From a virus: 64,000 nt of DNA. A program made the position numbers and the translations under genes. Under the pieces are notes generated by a model. It saw nothing but the letters and a program-made list of their open reading frames with translations. It did no database searches and had not been told where the DNA came from. This document shows positions 45,957-55,400 of the stretch, piece after piece (position 1 is the stretch's first letter; every line of letters begins with the position of its first letter). Location of the stretch: positions 1-64,000 of the IMG/VR virus record IMGVR_UViG_3300034112_001564; one strand, given 5' to 3'.

Positions 45957-46415
45957 TCACGAGAGTGCCAATACTGTTCCGATTCGCACGCCGCTGCCGC
46001 TCGGTCCCATTGGCCCCACGATCGACGAAATCGGCACGAGGTTGTTCCACGCCGTGTCGCCGACCAGTCGCCACTGGAGGTATGAGCCGGTCGACTGGAA
46101 CTCCGGCCGCAAGGCCGGCAGCACGAGGCTCAAGGTCTGCGACGGTGCCGACCCCGTGATCGACACTGCGGCCGTCGGCCCCACGGCGACCGTTCCGATC
46201 GACAGCGTGTTTGGCGGCCCCAGGAGCGACGTAAGCGGCACGAGGTCGGTCCAGCTCGAGCTGGCGACCAGCTTCCACTGAACGTGCGTCGCGTTCGCCC
46301 GAAGCTCGGCCGGCAGGGGCAGCAAGTCGCCGACGTTGACGTTGACTGAGTCGCCGCCGGAAACGGAGACGCCCGCGGTGCCCGAGCCCGCGACCGTAAT
46401 GTTGATTGCGCTCAT
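45957..46415 (-). CDS. Tail structural protein with repeated module (152 aa)
   Basis: Two similar units occur: HVQWKLVASSSWTDLVPLTSLLGP (about residues 44-67) and YLQWRLVGDTAWNNLVPISSIVGP (about 118-141). Both read as strand, helix and GP-linker, typical of fibre-assembly domains. The C-terminal part (MGPSGSGV) is collagen-like. It overlaps the BppU-like gene by ATGA. Confidence 0.65.
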   Translation of the reverse strand: MSAINITVAGSGTAGVSVSGGDSVNVNVGDLLPLPAELRANATHVQWKLVASSSWTDLVPLTSLLGPPNTLSIGTVAVGPTAAVSITGSAPSQTLSLVLPALRPEFQSTGSYLQWRLVGDTAWNNLVPISSIVGPMGPSGSGVRIGTVLALS

Positions 46416-46777
46416 GGGGCCACCGCCGTCACGCTGCCGCTGATGATCGTTCTCGTGATCTGCCCTGGAGCCACCCAGCGGAGATACCAGCGGTAGGTGG
46501 ATGACGGCGACAGCAGGTTGGTCTGGGTCTCGGATAGCGCCACGGTCATGGAGCCGGCGGCTGCATCGGTGACAGTGATGGACGGTTGCGTCACCGTCGC
46601 TCCGATGCCACTGAGGGACTCCACGCCCCCGCCCGTCGTGACCAAGTCGCTCTGGTAGACGTAGCTTTCCCACGAGTACCCAGAAACATTTCTCTGGATA
46701 TTCACGGGCACGGTCAGTTCGTCCCCGCGGACGAAGCGCAGATTTAATTCCCCTGGCAGTAAAACGAAATCGGGCAC
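46412..46777 (-). CDS. BppU-N-like baseplate protein, second copy (121 aa), GTG start
   Basis: LRFVRGDELTVPVNIQRNVSG and VALSETQTNLLSPSSTYRWYLRW match the gene at 36897 and the BppU N-terminal fold. The GTG at 46777 has GAGG 8 bases upstream. Duplicated docking proteins suggest two kinds of fibre are attached. Confidence 0.7.
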   Translation of the reverse strand: MPDFVLLPGELNLRFVRGDELTVPVNIQRNVSGYSWESYVYQSDLVTTGGGVESLSGIGATVTQPSITVTDAAAGSMTVALSETQTNLLSPSSTYRWYLRWVAPGQITRTIISGSVTAVAP

Positions 46778-46786
46778 GGCTTGGCC

Positions 46787-47083
46787 TCAGTGGGGTGCTT
46801 CGCCGGTCTTCTTCACGACAGCCTGCTTGATTTCCTGCTGGCCGGCGGCGATTTCTTGGAGGGTTTCTGCCTGCTTGAACTGCGTTTTCCCGATTTCGTC
46901 GAGGGTTTCTCTCGTCGAATCAAGGAATTCTGTGTGGGATTTGACGATCGGGACGAGCACGGTGCCGTGGAGCGTCACCGCCGCGTCCCTGAGAAACCAG
47001 ATCATTACGGCCAGAATGACGACCGGAACGCCGAACCTCTCGGCCACGCGGAACGCGGCCTCGGTGAACGATTCGCTTGACAT
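46787..47083 (-). CDS. Membrane-anchored coiled-coil protein, holin candidate (98 aa)
   Basis: GGAG precedes the ATG. Residues 18-32 (VPVVILAVMIWFLRD) form one span and the rest is a predicted coiled coil (DSTRETLDEIGKTQFKQAETLQEIAAGQ). A holin or tail-membrane effector role would fit, but the long soluble helix is unlike small class II holins. Confidence 0.55.
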   Translation of the reverse strand: MSSESFTEAAFRVAERFGVPVVILAVMIWFLRDAAVTLHGTVLVPIVKSHTEFLDSTRETLDEIGKTQFKQAETLQEIAAGQQEIKQAVVKKTGEAPH

Positions 47084-47126
47084 CTGCCACTCCGCGAAAA
47101 CTACAAAATGTCGGCTAGTAGCCTTC

Positions 47127-47654
47127 TTAAATTGTAGCAGCGGTCAGTTGCAGTCTGAGGGCATCCAAGGAGCCGGAATTGTCGATGATTCGGGCGACAA
47201 GAAGGTCGCTCACCCCCGCCTCGCTCGAGTGCGACGCCGAGGCGTCGTCGAGGCATCGCCACCCCGGCCGCACGACCCTCCACACCTCGCCGCCAGCGTC
47301 GATGATGGCTTTGGCCTCGTTGTCGAACCGAACGTCGGTTATGACGACGCCGCGGCCGGCGGCCAGTTCCGGCTTCGCCCGCTCGAGCGCGATCCGAATC
47401 CAGATTTCCTCGTGAACGCTGCCTCGACCCCACTCGGTGCCGAGGGTCTGGAGCATCTGCCTAGGCGACTTGCCGAGCCAGGGGATCAATGCCTCTTTCA
47501 CGGCCCGGTCTTGAAGCCGGCCGACGGGGAGGCCCGTAATCGTCGAAATGCACTGATACAGCGGGTCTGCGAAGGCGATCTGCCGGAAATCGGTAAGAAT
47601 TTCCGCCACCGTATTCTTACCGGCCCCAGCCGGCCCGCAGAGTCCAATCAGCAT
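47127..47654 (-). CDS. Deoxynucleoside monophosphate kinase (175 aa)
   Basis: The P-loop is GPAGAGKNT (residues 7-15). PRQMLQTLGTEWGR and VVITDVRFDNEAKAI are the conserved substrate and LID-side motifs of phage T4 gp1-type dNMP kinases. It phosphorylates dNMPs, including modified ones in other phages, for DNA synthesis. It overlaps the dCMP deaminase stop by a few bases, so the two are coupled. Confidence 0.9.
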   Translation of the reverse strand: MLIGLCGPAGAGKNTVAEILTDFRQIAFADPLYQCISTITGLPVGRLQDRAVKEALIPWLGKSPRQMLQTLGTEWGRGSVHEEIWIRIALERAKPELAAGRGVVITDVRFDNEAKAIIDAGGEVWRVVRPGWRCLDDASASHSSEAGVSDLLVARIIDNSGSLDALRLQLTAATI

Positions 47655-48133
47655 TGAAAATCTCTCCCATCGAAGCGAATCGTGACCCCTACGCTGCCGG
47701 CCAGGAGCCTCTGGCTGACTCCGGCCTCCTCGAGCATCCGCTCCGCCATCTCCACGTTCAGGAGCCAGCGTGCCGGCGTGGCGTTCCTCATGGCGACGAG
47801 GCCGACGACCTCCTTGATGCCAGCCTGGATGATCGCCCTGGCACAGTCGGTGCAGGCGAACCAGGGGCAGTAGAGCGTTGCCCCGGCAGTTGCCGCCCCC
47901 ACCTCGGCGGCCTTGTAGATCGCCGCTCGCTCGGCGTGCTCGACAAAGTGGTACTTGAACGGCCTCGCGAGCCTGTGGTCGGGGCGCGACACCCCCCGCG
48001 GCACGCAGTTGGCGGCGTAGATCGTGCCGCCGGCAGTCACCAGCACGGCTCCGTTCTGCGTGTCTGGGTCGTGGGAATTCTCCGCAGCGTAGCGGCAGGC
48101 GTCCCGCAGTCGCACGAAGTCGAAGTCGATCAT
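47648..48133 (-). CDS. Deoxycytidylate deaminase (161 aa)
   Basis: HAERA (His66, Glu68) and CPWFACTDCARA (Cys94, Cys97) are the zinc and catalytic motifs of cytidine/dCMP deaminases, and AENSHDPDTQNGAVLV is the phage dCMP deaminase N-terminal signature. It makes dUMP from dCMP to supply thymidylate. It lies with dNMP kinase among tail genes, an unusual location for nucleotide metabolism. Confidence 0.9.
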   Translation of the reverse strand: MIDFDFVRLRDACRYAAENSHDPDTQNGAVLVTAGGTIYAANCVPRGVSRPDHRLARPFKYHFVEHAERAAIYKAAEVGAATAGATLYCPWFACTDCARAIIQAGIKEVVGLVAMRNATPARWLLNVEMAERMLEEAGVSQRLLAGSVGVTIRFDGRDFQC

Positions 48134-49305
48134 CGTGTCGGCCCCGCGATGTGCATGGCGGTCAGGCCGCCCTCGGGGAGGTAGATGAACGTCTCCATGC
48201 ACTGTCGCGAGCAAATGTAGCCGCTCGCGGAATGCCACTCATCCGGTGGGGTGATCGACGGCGCAGTTCGCAGCACCACCGAATCAACGGACTCGATCGC
48301 CCGCTCGGCGGCCTGGGCGTGGAGGTGGCCGGTGTGAAACTCCCGATACCAGCACCGCGACCAATCAGCCGACGCCTCCATCGCCATGATCTGCGGCAGT
48401 CGCTTCTTCGCCTTGTCGCCGTGGGCCGCGCCGATGAGGTTGCTGCCGTGGGTGACGTACTGCCGGCGTGTGTAGTGCGGCGAGACGGCGACCCTGCCGT
48501 CATTGCGGAATCGCTCTTGAAGGATTCGGCGAAACGCGGCCGTCAGCGTCTCGTCGTGGTTGCCGTTCACGACGAGTACGTCTGTCGGCACAGTGGCCGC
48601 CGACCGCTCGACCAGCCCAAGCAGCGTATCGCAGCCGACTTGGATCATCTTCTGAAACCGACCGTCATTGTCCTGCGGAGTCCCTGCGGTCGTGTTGCCC
48701 GCGGGGCCGTCGGCGTTGAATAAGTCGCCCAAGAACAAGATCGTGCGGCGGGCCGGCTGGTATGTGTCGCCGGTATCAATCAGGGACATGCCTGTCTCGC
48801 CGACCATCTTCTCGGCGATCGACAGATCGTAGTCATCGTGGCCGGTCGACTTGGCCCAGGCGTATTTGCCAAAATGAGTGTCCGCGACGACCAGCACCTG
48901 CCAGAGATCGCCGCGAGACTTCGGCTTGTTCGGCTTCTGCTTCGTCCTGGGCAGATTCGCTCCGGCGATCATCGCCTCGACGATTTCCTTGATGCCTGGG
49001 CCTGCCTTGGGCTTGAGCCTCACCCAGACGCGGTGAAGCTCAGTGACCGTTGGCTCGCCATTGGCGTCGGCGGTCGCGACCTCCCATTTGGTCGCCTCAC
49101 TAGCCGCTACTTCGTAGCGGCTAGTGTCGGCCTCGATGTGCTTGAGGAGATCGTCGACCGTCTTGATTCGACGGCTCGTCGATCTCGCCTCGAGCGTGTC
49201 TCCGTCGCGACGCTGCGTCACCTGCTCGGCGTCAGGGGCCGGCTTCGGGGTGGACGCCGCGGCTGCGGCCGAGAGGATGTCGCCGGTCAGCCCTGGGTCA
49301 GCCAT
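48130..49305 (-). CDS. Calcineurin-like metallophosphoesterase (391 aa)
   Basis: VADTHFGKY (Asp-x-His), FLGDLFNADG (GD), VVNGNHDETL (GNHD), HGDK and FHTGHLHAQ (GHxH) give all five metal-site blocks of the MRE11/Icc superfamily, from about residue 135. The first 130 residues are a separate linker. The nuclease or phosphatase target is unknown; phage members are found in replication and packaging contexts. It overlaps the deaminase start by ATGA. Confidence 0.85.
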   Translation of the reverse strand: MADPGLTGDILSAAAAASTPKPAPDAEQVTQRRDGDTLEARSTSRRIKTVDDLLKHIEADTSRYEVAASEATKWEVATADANGEPTVTELHRVWVRLKPKAGPGIKEIVEAMIAGANLPRTKQKPNKPKSRGDLWQVLVVADTHFGKYAWAKSTGHDDYDLSIAEKMVGETGMSLIDTGDTYQPARRTILFLGDLFNADGPAGNTTAGTPQDNDGRFQKMIQVGCDTLLGLVERSAATVPTDVLVVNGNHDETLTAAFRRILQERFRNDGRVAVSPHYTRRQYVTHGSNLIGAAHGDKAKKRLPQIMAMEASADWSRCWYREFHTGHLHAQAAERAIESVDSVVLRTAPSITPPDEWHSASGYICSRQCMETFIYLPEGGLTAMHIAGPTR

Positions 49306-49532
49306 CGTTGCACCTGCCGGTATTTGGCGACTTTGTAGCCGCGGGCGGAGATCTTCTCGACGATCGTCTTTGCCATCTGGCAGGCCGAGACACCCGTCGC
49401 CTCGGTTGTCTTTCGCCAGGAGTCGCGGACCTCAAGGATCGCGCTTTGGTGCTCTTCGGACAGAGCGTGAAACCAGCTTTGGTTTCCTGGCGACGGCCTT
49501 GCGCTTTCCAGAATCTCCTTGGCTAAGTCCAT
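49287..49532 (-). CDS. Hypothetical helical protein (81 aa)
   Basis: WFHALSEEHQSAILEVRDSWRK and AKYRQVQRWLTQG suggest a short helical DNA- or protein-binding domain. It overlaps the metallophosphoesterase start by 19 bases and the upstream gene by 101 bases. No family is certain. Confidence 0.6.
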   Translation of the reverse strand: MDLAKEILESARPSPGNQSWFHALSEEHQSAILEVRDSWRKTTEATGVSACQMAKTIVEKISARGYKVAKYRQVQRWLTQG

Positions 49533-49653
49533 CCTGTTTTCCCTTGAGGTGAATCCACCCGTCGTCGTCGGGGATGCCGCCTCCGGCGATCTCCTCGTCG
49601 TCGTCCAGCTCAGGCGGGAGAATGACTCCCTTGGGTGGGGTTGCCTTGCCCAT
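49432..49653 (-). CDS. Hypothetical acidic-then-basic protein (73 aa)
   Basis: A 73-aa protein (MGKATPPKGV) with an acidic loop (DDDEE) and a basic tail. Its second half overlaps the next gene in another frame for 101 bases, so only the first half has unshared coding signal. It starts 26 bases below the previous stop, in one of the gaps carrying the GCTACTA-type motif. Confidence 0.5.
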   Translation of the reverse strand: MGKATPPKGVILPPELDDDEEIAGGGIPDDDGWIHLKGKQDGLSQGDSGKRKAVARKPKLVSRSVRRAPKRDP

Positions 49654-49678
49654 GACTAATAGTGTCGCCTAGTAGTCT

Positions 49679-50158
49679 TTACTGGTCAATGCTGTTTCGG
49701 TGCGGCGTCGCCTTGCCCCATTTACCAGCGGGGCATTCCTGATCAGCCCACGATAATTTGCTGACGTACCCGCGAATCCTCGCGACCGGGCAACCGCAGA
49801 GAGAGCAGGCATTGTTTTGCAGATGTTCGCACTGAAGGCAGATATCGTGCCGCCTGATGATCTCGTCGTCCGATGCCATCGGCATGCCTGCGGCGACGTG
49901 ACCGGCGGCGGCAGAGGCGAGATTTCGTACCTTGGTCAAAAACGACGGCGCGCCGTGTCTGGAAAGCTGCGTTGCTACGGCCGCATCTTCCACGCTGTAA
50001 CCCGGCTTCAGCGTCCTCGGATACCACGGGCTGTCAGTGTCGACGATCCACTCGTCGGCAGTCTGCGAGACAACGCACGGCATCACCTCTTCCAGCGTAT
50101 AGCCTCGCTCGGCGCAACGCTCTTCAAGGTGCTCGCGGCGGCAACTGACTGTGTTCAC
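49679..50158 (-). CDS. Zinc-binding hypothetical protein (159 aa), GTG start
   Basis: The GTG at 50158 overlaps the previous stop as GTGA. The C terminus carries a six-cysteine knuckle (CLQCEHLQN, CSLCGCPV, ECPAGKW) and an N-terminal CRREHLEERCAERGY. The C-terminal pattern recalls DUF6171-type phage proteins. Likely a zinc-stabilised structural or DNA-associated protein. Confidence 0.65.
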   Translation of the reverse strand: MNTVSCRREHLEERCAERGYTLEEVMPCVVSQTADEWIVDTDSPWYPRTLKPGYSVEDAAVATQLSRHGAPSFLTKVRNLASAAAGHVAAGMPMASDDEIIRRHDICLQCEHLQNNACSLCGCPVARIRGYVSKLSWADQECPAGKWGKATPHRNSIDQ

Positions 50159-50775
50159 GGCAGCGGGTTGTCCAACGAGTTTATGTGGCAATACGGGCTG
50201 GGCGGCGAAGAATACTCGCCGCTCAACTCAGAGCGAATCAGAGAAAAGCCATCCTTTTGCTTGGTCGGCACCTGTCCAAAAATGTAAGCCCAGTAGCCAG
50301 GGTCGCCCGAGGCTGGAACATAAGACTCCGACAATTCACGATCAACGTCGGGAATGTTTAAAAGCCCCCCTCCTCGGTTGAATAATGTGGGCTGACGAGA
50401 CGGGATGTACGGGCTGGGTTCTCCACCCAGCAATCCACGACTCGGAGAGTTAAATGGATTCCTATTACCATACGAACCCGGCGGATACCTTGGCCCGCCC
50501 GTCACCGAAGGAAGCAAAGCCTCCGGGTATCCCGGGCAAAGCGACAGCGCGTCTGTAACCACATGCCCGTCGACAAGTCGCCCAGGAGGCGCGGGCGTCC
50601 CGAACTGATCCATCACAGCAAAGTCTTGATCTTGCGGCGTCAAAACGTATTGGTTGACTCCAAATGTTGGAATATCCCAGTCGTAGTGTGTGAAGTAGCG
50701 GTAAAACTTGTTCGTGCCGTCAAACGCACGGAACGCCGGGCAGCACTGCGGCGGATTGCAGCATGGACAAGCCAT
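50155..50775 (-). CDS. Cysteine-rich virion protein (206 aa)
   Basis: GGAGATATG precedes the start. The N terminus ACPCCNPPQCCPAF has five cysteines in twelve residues, a possible disulphide or metal cluster. The rest is Pro/Gly-rich and low in helix (RYPPGSYGNRNP, SRGLLGGEPSP). It lies among tail genes and is likely a structural or tip protein. No homologue is recalled. Confidence 0.6.
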   Translation of the reverse strand: MACPCCNPPQCCPAFRAFDGTNKFYRYFTHYDWDIPTFGVNQYVLTPQDQDFAVMDQFGTPAPPGRLVDGHVVTDALSLCPGYPEALLPSVTGGPRYPPGSYGNRNPFNSPSRGLLGGEPSPYIPSRQPTLFNRGGGLLNIPDVDRELSESYVPASGDPGYWAYIFGQVPTKQKDGFSLIRSELSGEYSSPPSPYCHINSLDNPLP

Positions 50776-50776
50776 C

Positions 50777-51421
50777 TCATATCTCCAGCGAAACGAACGT
50801 TGCCGTGAACGTGCCGGCCACAACCGTGGCCGTCTGCGTACCGCTGATGGCGACGACGGTCGCCGTCTGCGTCGGGCCTGCCACTTGCAGAGAAGCAGTT
50901 GTCTTATTCAAGGTGATGCTGCAACTGCTGGTGTTAAAAACAGCAGACACGTCCGTTATCACCGTCACTGCGGAGGAGTTGGCAGACGCAAACGTGATGG
51001 ATTGGGTGGCGTTTGGCCCGATAAAAGTGATCGACTGCGTGGACGTGGAAAACGCTCCGGTCGCGGCTGACATCTGAAAGCTAACCAGATACCACTGCGT
51101 GCCGTCCTTCGCGATGTTGACGATCCTGCTTGTTGCCGTGCTCCTGGGAGCTGGCAGGCTGACGATCTTGTTGATTGCACTGACCGTGTTCGGCGTGGCC
51201 GTGACGCCGTAGAAGGTCACTGTCTTCAACGTGTCTAACGACCATGCGCCGGCAGCGGTGCAGACGCGGAAGACCTTGGGGGCGTATGACTGCCCGTCGC
51301 CCTCGATCACCGTCGGTATGCGGCTCACCGGCCCGCCGAACGGTATGGAGTCCACTTTCGCGATCGTGCTTTTCAGCTTCTCGCGGAGACTCTCGCCGAT
51401 AAGGTATTTGCCGTCTGCCAT
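50777..51421 (-). CDS. Tail structural protein (214 aa)
   Basis: The product starts MADGKYLIGE. A short helical N terminus is followed by Ser/Thr/Val-rich strands with repeated ATVVAISGTQTATVVAG and TVITDVSAVFNTSS, as in small fibre or baseplate domains. It overlaps the next gene by a single base. No specific family. Confidence 0.6.
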   Translation of the reverse strand: MADGKYLIGESLREKLKSTIAKVDSIPFGGPVSRIPTVIEGDGQSYAPKVFRVCTAAGAWSLDTLKTVTFYGVTATPNTVSAINKIVSLPAPRSTATSRIVNIAKDGTQWYLVSFQMSAATGAFSTSTQSITFIGPNATQSITFASANSSAVTVITDVSAVFNTSSCSITLNKTTASLQVAGPTQTATVVAISGTQTATVVAGTFTATFVSLEI

Positions 51422-52497
51422 CAGGTAAACCAGCGTATTCCGAAGTTCGAGAAATTGCTGCCAAACGCCATTTCTGGCTGGATGCAGATGCGGTTGATCA
51501 GTACCCTTGGGTTCGCAGACGGCGACCTTGGCGTGCCGTCGTCGTTCAGCGCCACGGGCTGTGCGGCGGGGCGTTGAACGTAGCCGCCGTCGCCTGCGGG
51601 GACCGTGACCATTGCCCTCGCCTTCTGCTGCTCAGTGCCAATGGCGAGCACTGGGAATGACCCGCCGACCAGCCATACCTTGCCTTCCCTGTGCTCAAGC
51701 GAAAGCGATCTCTGGTCTACGTCTCCGCGGGAAAGGCCGCTGTTGTAGATGTTAAACCCCGTCTGCGGGACGGCCATATCCCAGCCGATTGCCTGGAAGC
51801 CGTGGCGGGTGAGTGTCCAGTGCGCCCTGACGGCAAACCCGAACGTCACCTTGAACCCCCTAAACGTCGTGTTGCCGAACTGCTCGACAACAGCGTTCGA
51901 CGAGATGCTCTGCAACATGCAGCAATGGACGCCGATGGAGAGGTTGCTGAACGTGAACTGGTCGTTGTTCACATACCCGCAATAAGCAAGCAACTGGCTC
52001 ATGTCGCTCGCCGAATACTGGTCGATGTTGATGTTCACGACCGGCTCGAGGCGAGTCACGCCATCGACGAGGTCTCCAACGGGATTGGCGGCCGGCACCC
52101 ACGCCCCCGACGCGCCGCCCGTCACCGGAGCACCGCCCCACGCGGCGATCTCCGTCAGGGACGTAGTCATCGAATACATCGCCGGCCGGACGGTTGGCTC
52201 CTGAAGCCCAGGGTCGGTGCCACCGACGCTCGGGTTGCTGCGGTACTGGGCCGTGACGATGCGGACCAGCCGGCTCTCGCCATCCGCCTTCACGTCCAGG
52301 CTGACGCAAGGGATGGAGTTCTCGGAGCCAAGGGCGTCGCCGATGTTGACGCCGATTGCTTCCGCAATGTTGAACGACTCGTTTGGTGAGTTGAGCAGGA
52401 TTTTCCACGTCCGCGTTGCCTGATCGGCAAGCTGCCCGCCATCGGCACTGCGGCTGAAGGATTTGCCCTGCGCGAGTTCTGATACGAGCTTCGGCAT
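51421..52497 (-). CDS. Distal tail / baseplate protein (358 aa)
   Basis: The protein lies directly after the tape measure gene, the usual place of distal-tail proteins. Its sequence is strand-rich, Gly/Asn-rich with VNIDQYSASDMSQLL and HWTLTRHGFQAIGW, and has no catalytic motif. A distal tail hub or tail-tip role is inferred from gene order, not from a family match. Confidence 0.6.
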   Translation of the reverse strand: MPKLVSELAQGKSFSRSADGGQLADQATRTWKILLNSPNESFNIAEAIGVNIGDALGSENSIPCVSLDVKADGESRLVRIVTAQYRSNPSVGGTDPGLQEPTVRPAMYSMTTSLTEIAAWGGAPVTGGASGAWVPAANPVGDLVDGVTRLEPVVNINIDQYSASDMSQLLAYCGYVNNDQFTFSNLSIGVHCCMLQSISSNAVVEQFGNTTFRGFKVTFGFAVRAHWTLTRHGFQAIGWDMAVPQTGFNIYNSGLSRGDVDQRSLSLEHREGKVWLVGGSFPVLAIGTEQQKARAMVTVPAGDGGYVQRPAAQPVALNDDGTPRSPSANPRVLINRICIQPEMAFGSNFSNFGIRWFT

Positions 52498-55400
52498 TAC
52501 AGCAGGACTCCTGGGTTACCTTCTTTGATCGCCCTAACGACCTCGTCCAGCTTGTCCGTCTGCTTCCGCAGCTCCGCGAGATTCACATCCTTCGCCGAGT
52601 CGTCGCCTCGGAGAAGCCTGTTGAGTTCGCTCTGGCCCTGGCTCGTCGACACGTCGGAGACGTTGAGGGCGGCGCGGGACGGGCCTTGGAGCAGGGCGTT
52701 CTGCCGCTCCTCTTGAAACTGCTGGAGCATCGGGGCGACCTGCTCCATCTGGTTCTGGATGGCTTGGCGGAGGAAGGCTTGCGGGTTCTCGCCCTTGAGC
52801 AGCATATCGAGGGCATTGGCGTTAATGTCCGCACCCGCCCCCTCGGTGAATTCTTTGCGAAAACGCTCGCGGTCAGTCATGCCGAGATCGCGGCCTCGCA
52901 GGGCGCGGTCTCGGTCGTTCTGGATCATCCGCTCGATGTCGATGGCCTTCTGCTCATCGCGAGTGCCGTCGGCAATCATCAAGTCTCTTTCGGCGAGCAT
53001 TCTGCGGCTGTCCTTTTGCCTCGCAATCCGCTCGTCCTTCTCTCTCTGCGTCAGCCCAACGCTCGCCTCTTTTTCGGCAAGCGCCGCGAGTCTCTCGTCA
53101 TTCGCCGCGATCAACCTGTTGTTGGCTGCGAACAGCGGGTCTTGCTCTATTTCCTTTCGTTTGTTGTCCAGATCGTCTTGCAGCTTCTGGGCTAGCTCGC
53201 GGTCAGCACGAAGTTGCGCGTCGGCCGCGTTACGATCTGTGCGATTCTGCTCGGTCGGGTTGTTGATGTACCTCTCCTGGGCCTCATTCGCCTGACGCTC
53301 GCTGTCGGCGATGATCTGGTTCGCGGCGTCCATTCGCCTCTTGAAGGTCGGGTCTTCGGCGGCCCGCTGCCGGCTCTTTTCAAGCTCCTTCTCGCGGGCA
53401 GCGATGCCGTTGTTAATGGCGTCAAGCTGCTTTCTCTCTGCCTCTGTGAGGTTGCGGGCGAGGTGCTCGCGTTGGCGCATAAGCTCAATCTCGCGCTTCC
53501 TGGCTGCGTCAAGCTCATTCTGTTCAGCCGGATCAAGAGACCCAATCCTTGCTTTGGCCTCAAGGTCTGCCCGCCGCTGCGTAATGGCTTCAAACTCTTT
53601 GTTGATGCCCTGCATTCGCGGGTCGTTCTGCACCACGCCTCGCCGAATGTCCAAATCCACCTGAGCCTGCGCCACGCGAGCGCGGTCGTCGATTAACCTT
53701 CGCTCCGCATCGTCGCGAGACTGGCCGCTGCCAGCCCGCAGGGGGTTCTCTTCAAACGCCTTCTGTGCGGCGTCTGCCCCTTGCTCGGATCGCTGCACCG
53801 CAGACTCGCCGACCTTGCGAATGCGGGTCAGCGCGGCCTCGACGGCGACGGCTGCTTCGGCGAATGCCGCAGCGGCCTCCGAGGCGCTCTGGGCGGCCTC
53901 AAGCTCTGCCTCTGCGGCCTTGATTTCTGCGTCAGACCCCTTTGCCGTCGCAACCTCGAGCTGCCCGCGAGCCTCAATCTCTCGGTCGATTGCGGCCTCA
54001 ATGTACGCGGTCGTTCTAATGCTATATTCGTCGCCTGCAAACCGCTCGTTTCCTTGAATCGACGCCAATGCGGCCGTCGTCCGCTCGCCGCCAAACGTGC
54101 GGCCGAGCCGCGTTTCGCGAGAGCGGAGGCGAATGCCAGCCCCCTCTGCCTCGACTTGGTCGATATTCGCCTTGGCCTCGTCTACCTTGGCCCGCTTCTT
54201 GTCAGGGTCGGTTTCCTTCTGGGCTTCCTCGAGCGATACATAGGCTTCTTTCAGCTTCTTGGCATTCGCATCAAGCTCACGCTGGAACGCTGCGGCATTC
54301 GGCACGCCCCTGCGAATCGCCTCCGCAACGTCCTCTTGGGCTTGGCGAATCTGGGCCGCGGGGCCGCGGGAGGACTCGGCGATTTCGTTAGCAGTCCTAT
54401 TGATTTCCCTGAGGAGCGGAGCGCTCAGGGAGCCGAGGACAAGACGGAGTTCTGCGATCTCCTTTTTTGCCGTTGCCGCCTCGTTTGATGTCAAAAGCCC
54501 GCCTTCGATCTGCGTCGACAGTTCCTTGATGCGAGCATCAACCTGCTCCCTCGCCTCGCTGACGCTCCCCGCCAACGGAACGGACGCAGCCCGTTCCATG
54601 AACGGCGCGGCTGCTCGAGCGGGAGCAAATGGGTCGTCGGGATTACTCGCTCCCTCGTCTCTCGCGGCGGCCACGGCCTGTGCTTCCAGAGACTCCCGCA
54701 ACCTTTTCTGAATCTGACCAAAGTCTGGCGGCGGCGCGGAGACGGCGCGGTCGGCGGCGTCCCGCTCGCGTCGCCTGGAGTCCTCCAGTTGCCTCTGAAG
54801 CCCGACGATCTCGCCAACGTCTGTGCTCTTTTCGATATCATCTTGGAGCTTCCGCTGCTCGGCCCGCTCCTTGATCACTTCGGGATCGAAGTCGGCTACG
54901 TTATTTCGGATCGCCTCGTTCTGCTTCTTCCGAATGTCCTCCATCTGCCTCGAGAACTCTGCGGCCTGCTCGCCGCCGGCAGAGAAGGTGCCGCGCGACA
55001 TCGCGTCGCCAAGCGACCTGAACGCCTGCGCCAAATCCTCGACAAGGCTCTTTTGTCGTGCCAGGGCTTCGTTGAGCGCCTTCGTCTGGTCTTCCGCCGA
55101 CCGGCCATTGTTCGCCCACTTAATGAGCCCGACGGCCGCCTGCCCCGCGATCACGGCACCCAGGCCGACGAACAGGCCCGTCGTTCCGCCGACTATAAAA
55201 CCAAGCTGGGTGATGTTGTTGCTGACGGCGCGAAGCTTGAATTCAAGGCCGCCGGTAGAAGACATGAAGTCGTCTACGGCGAATATGGCTTGGTTAAGAC
55301 CGAGGGCAAACTTGTCAGCGCCGGCTCGACCAACGTCGCCGATGCCCTTGACGAATGAAGCAGCTTCTGCCTTGCTCTTGAACAAGCCAGCGGCAAGGGC

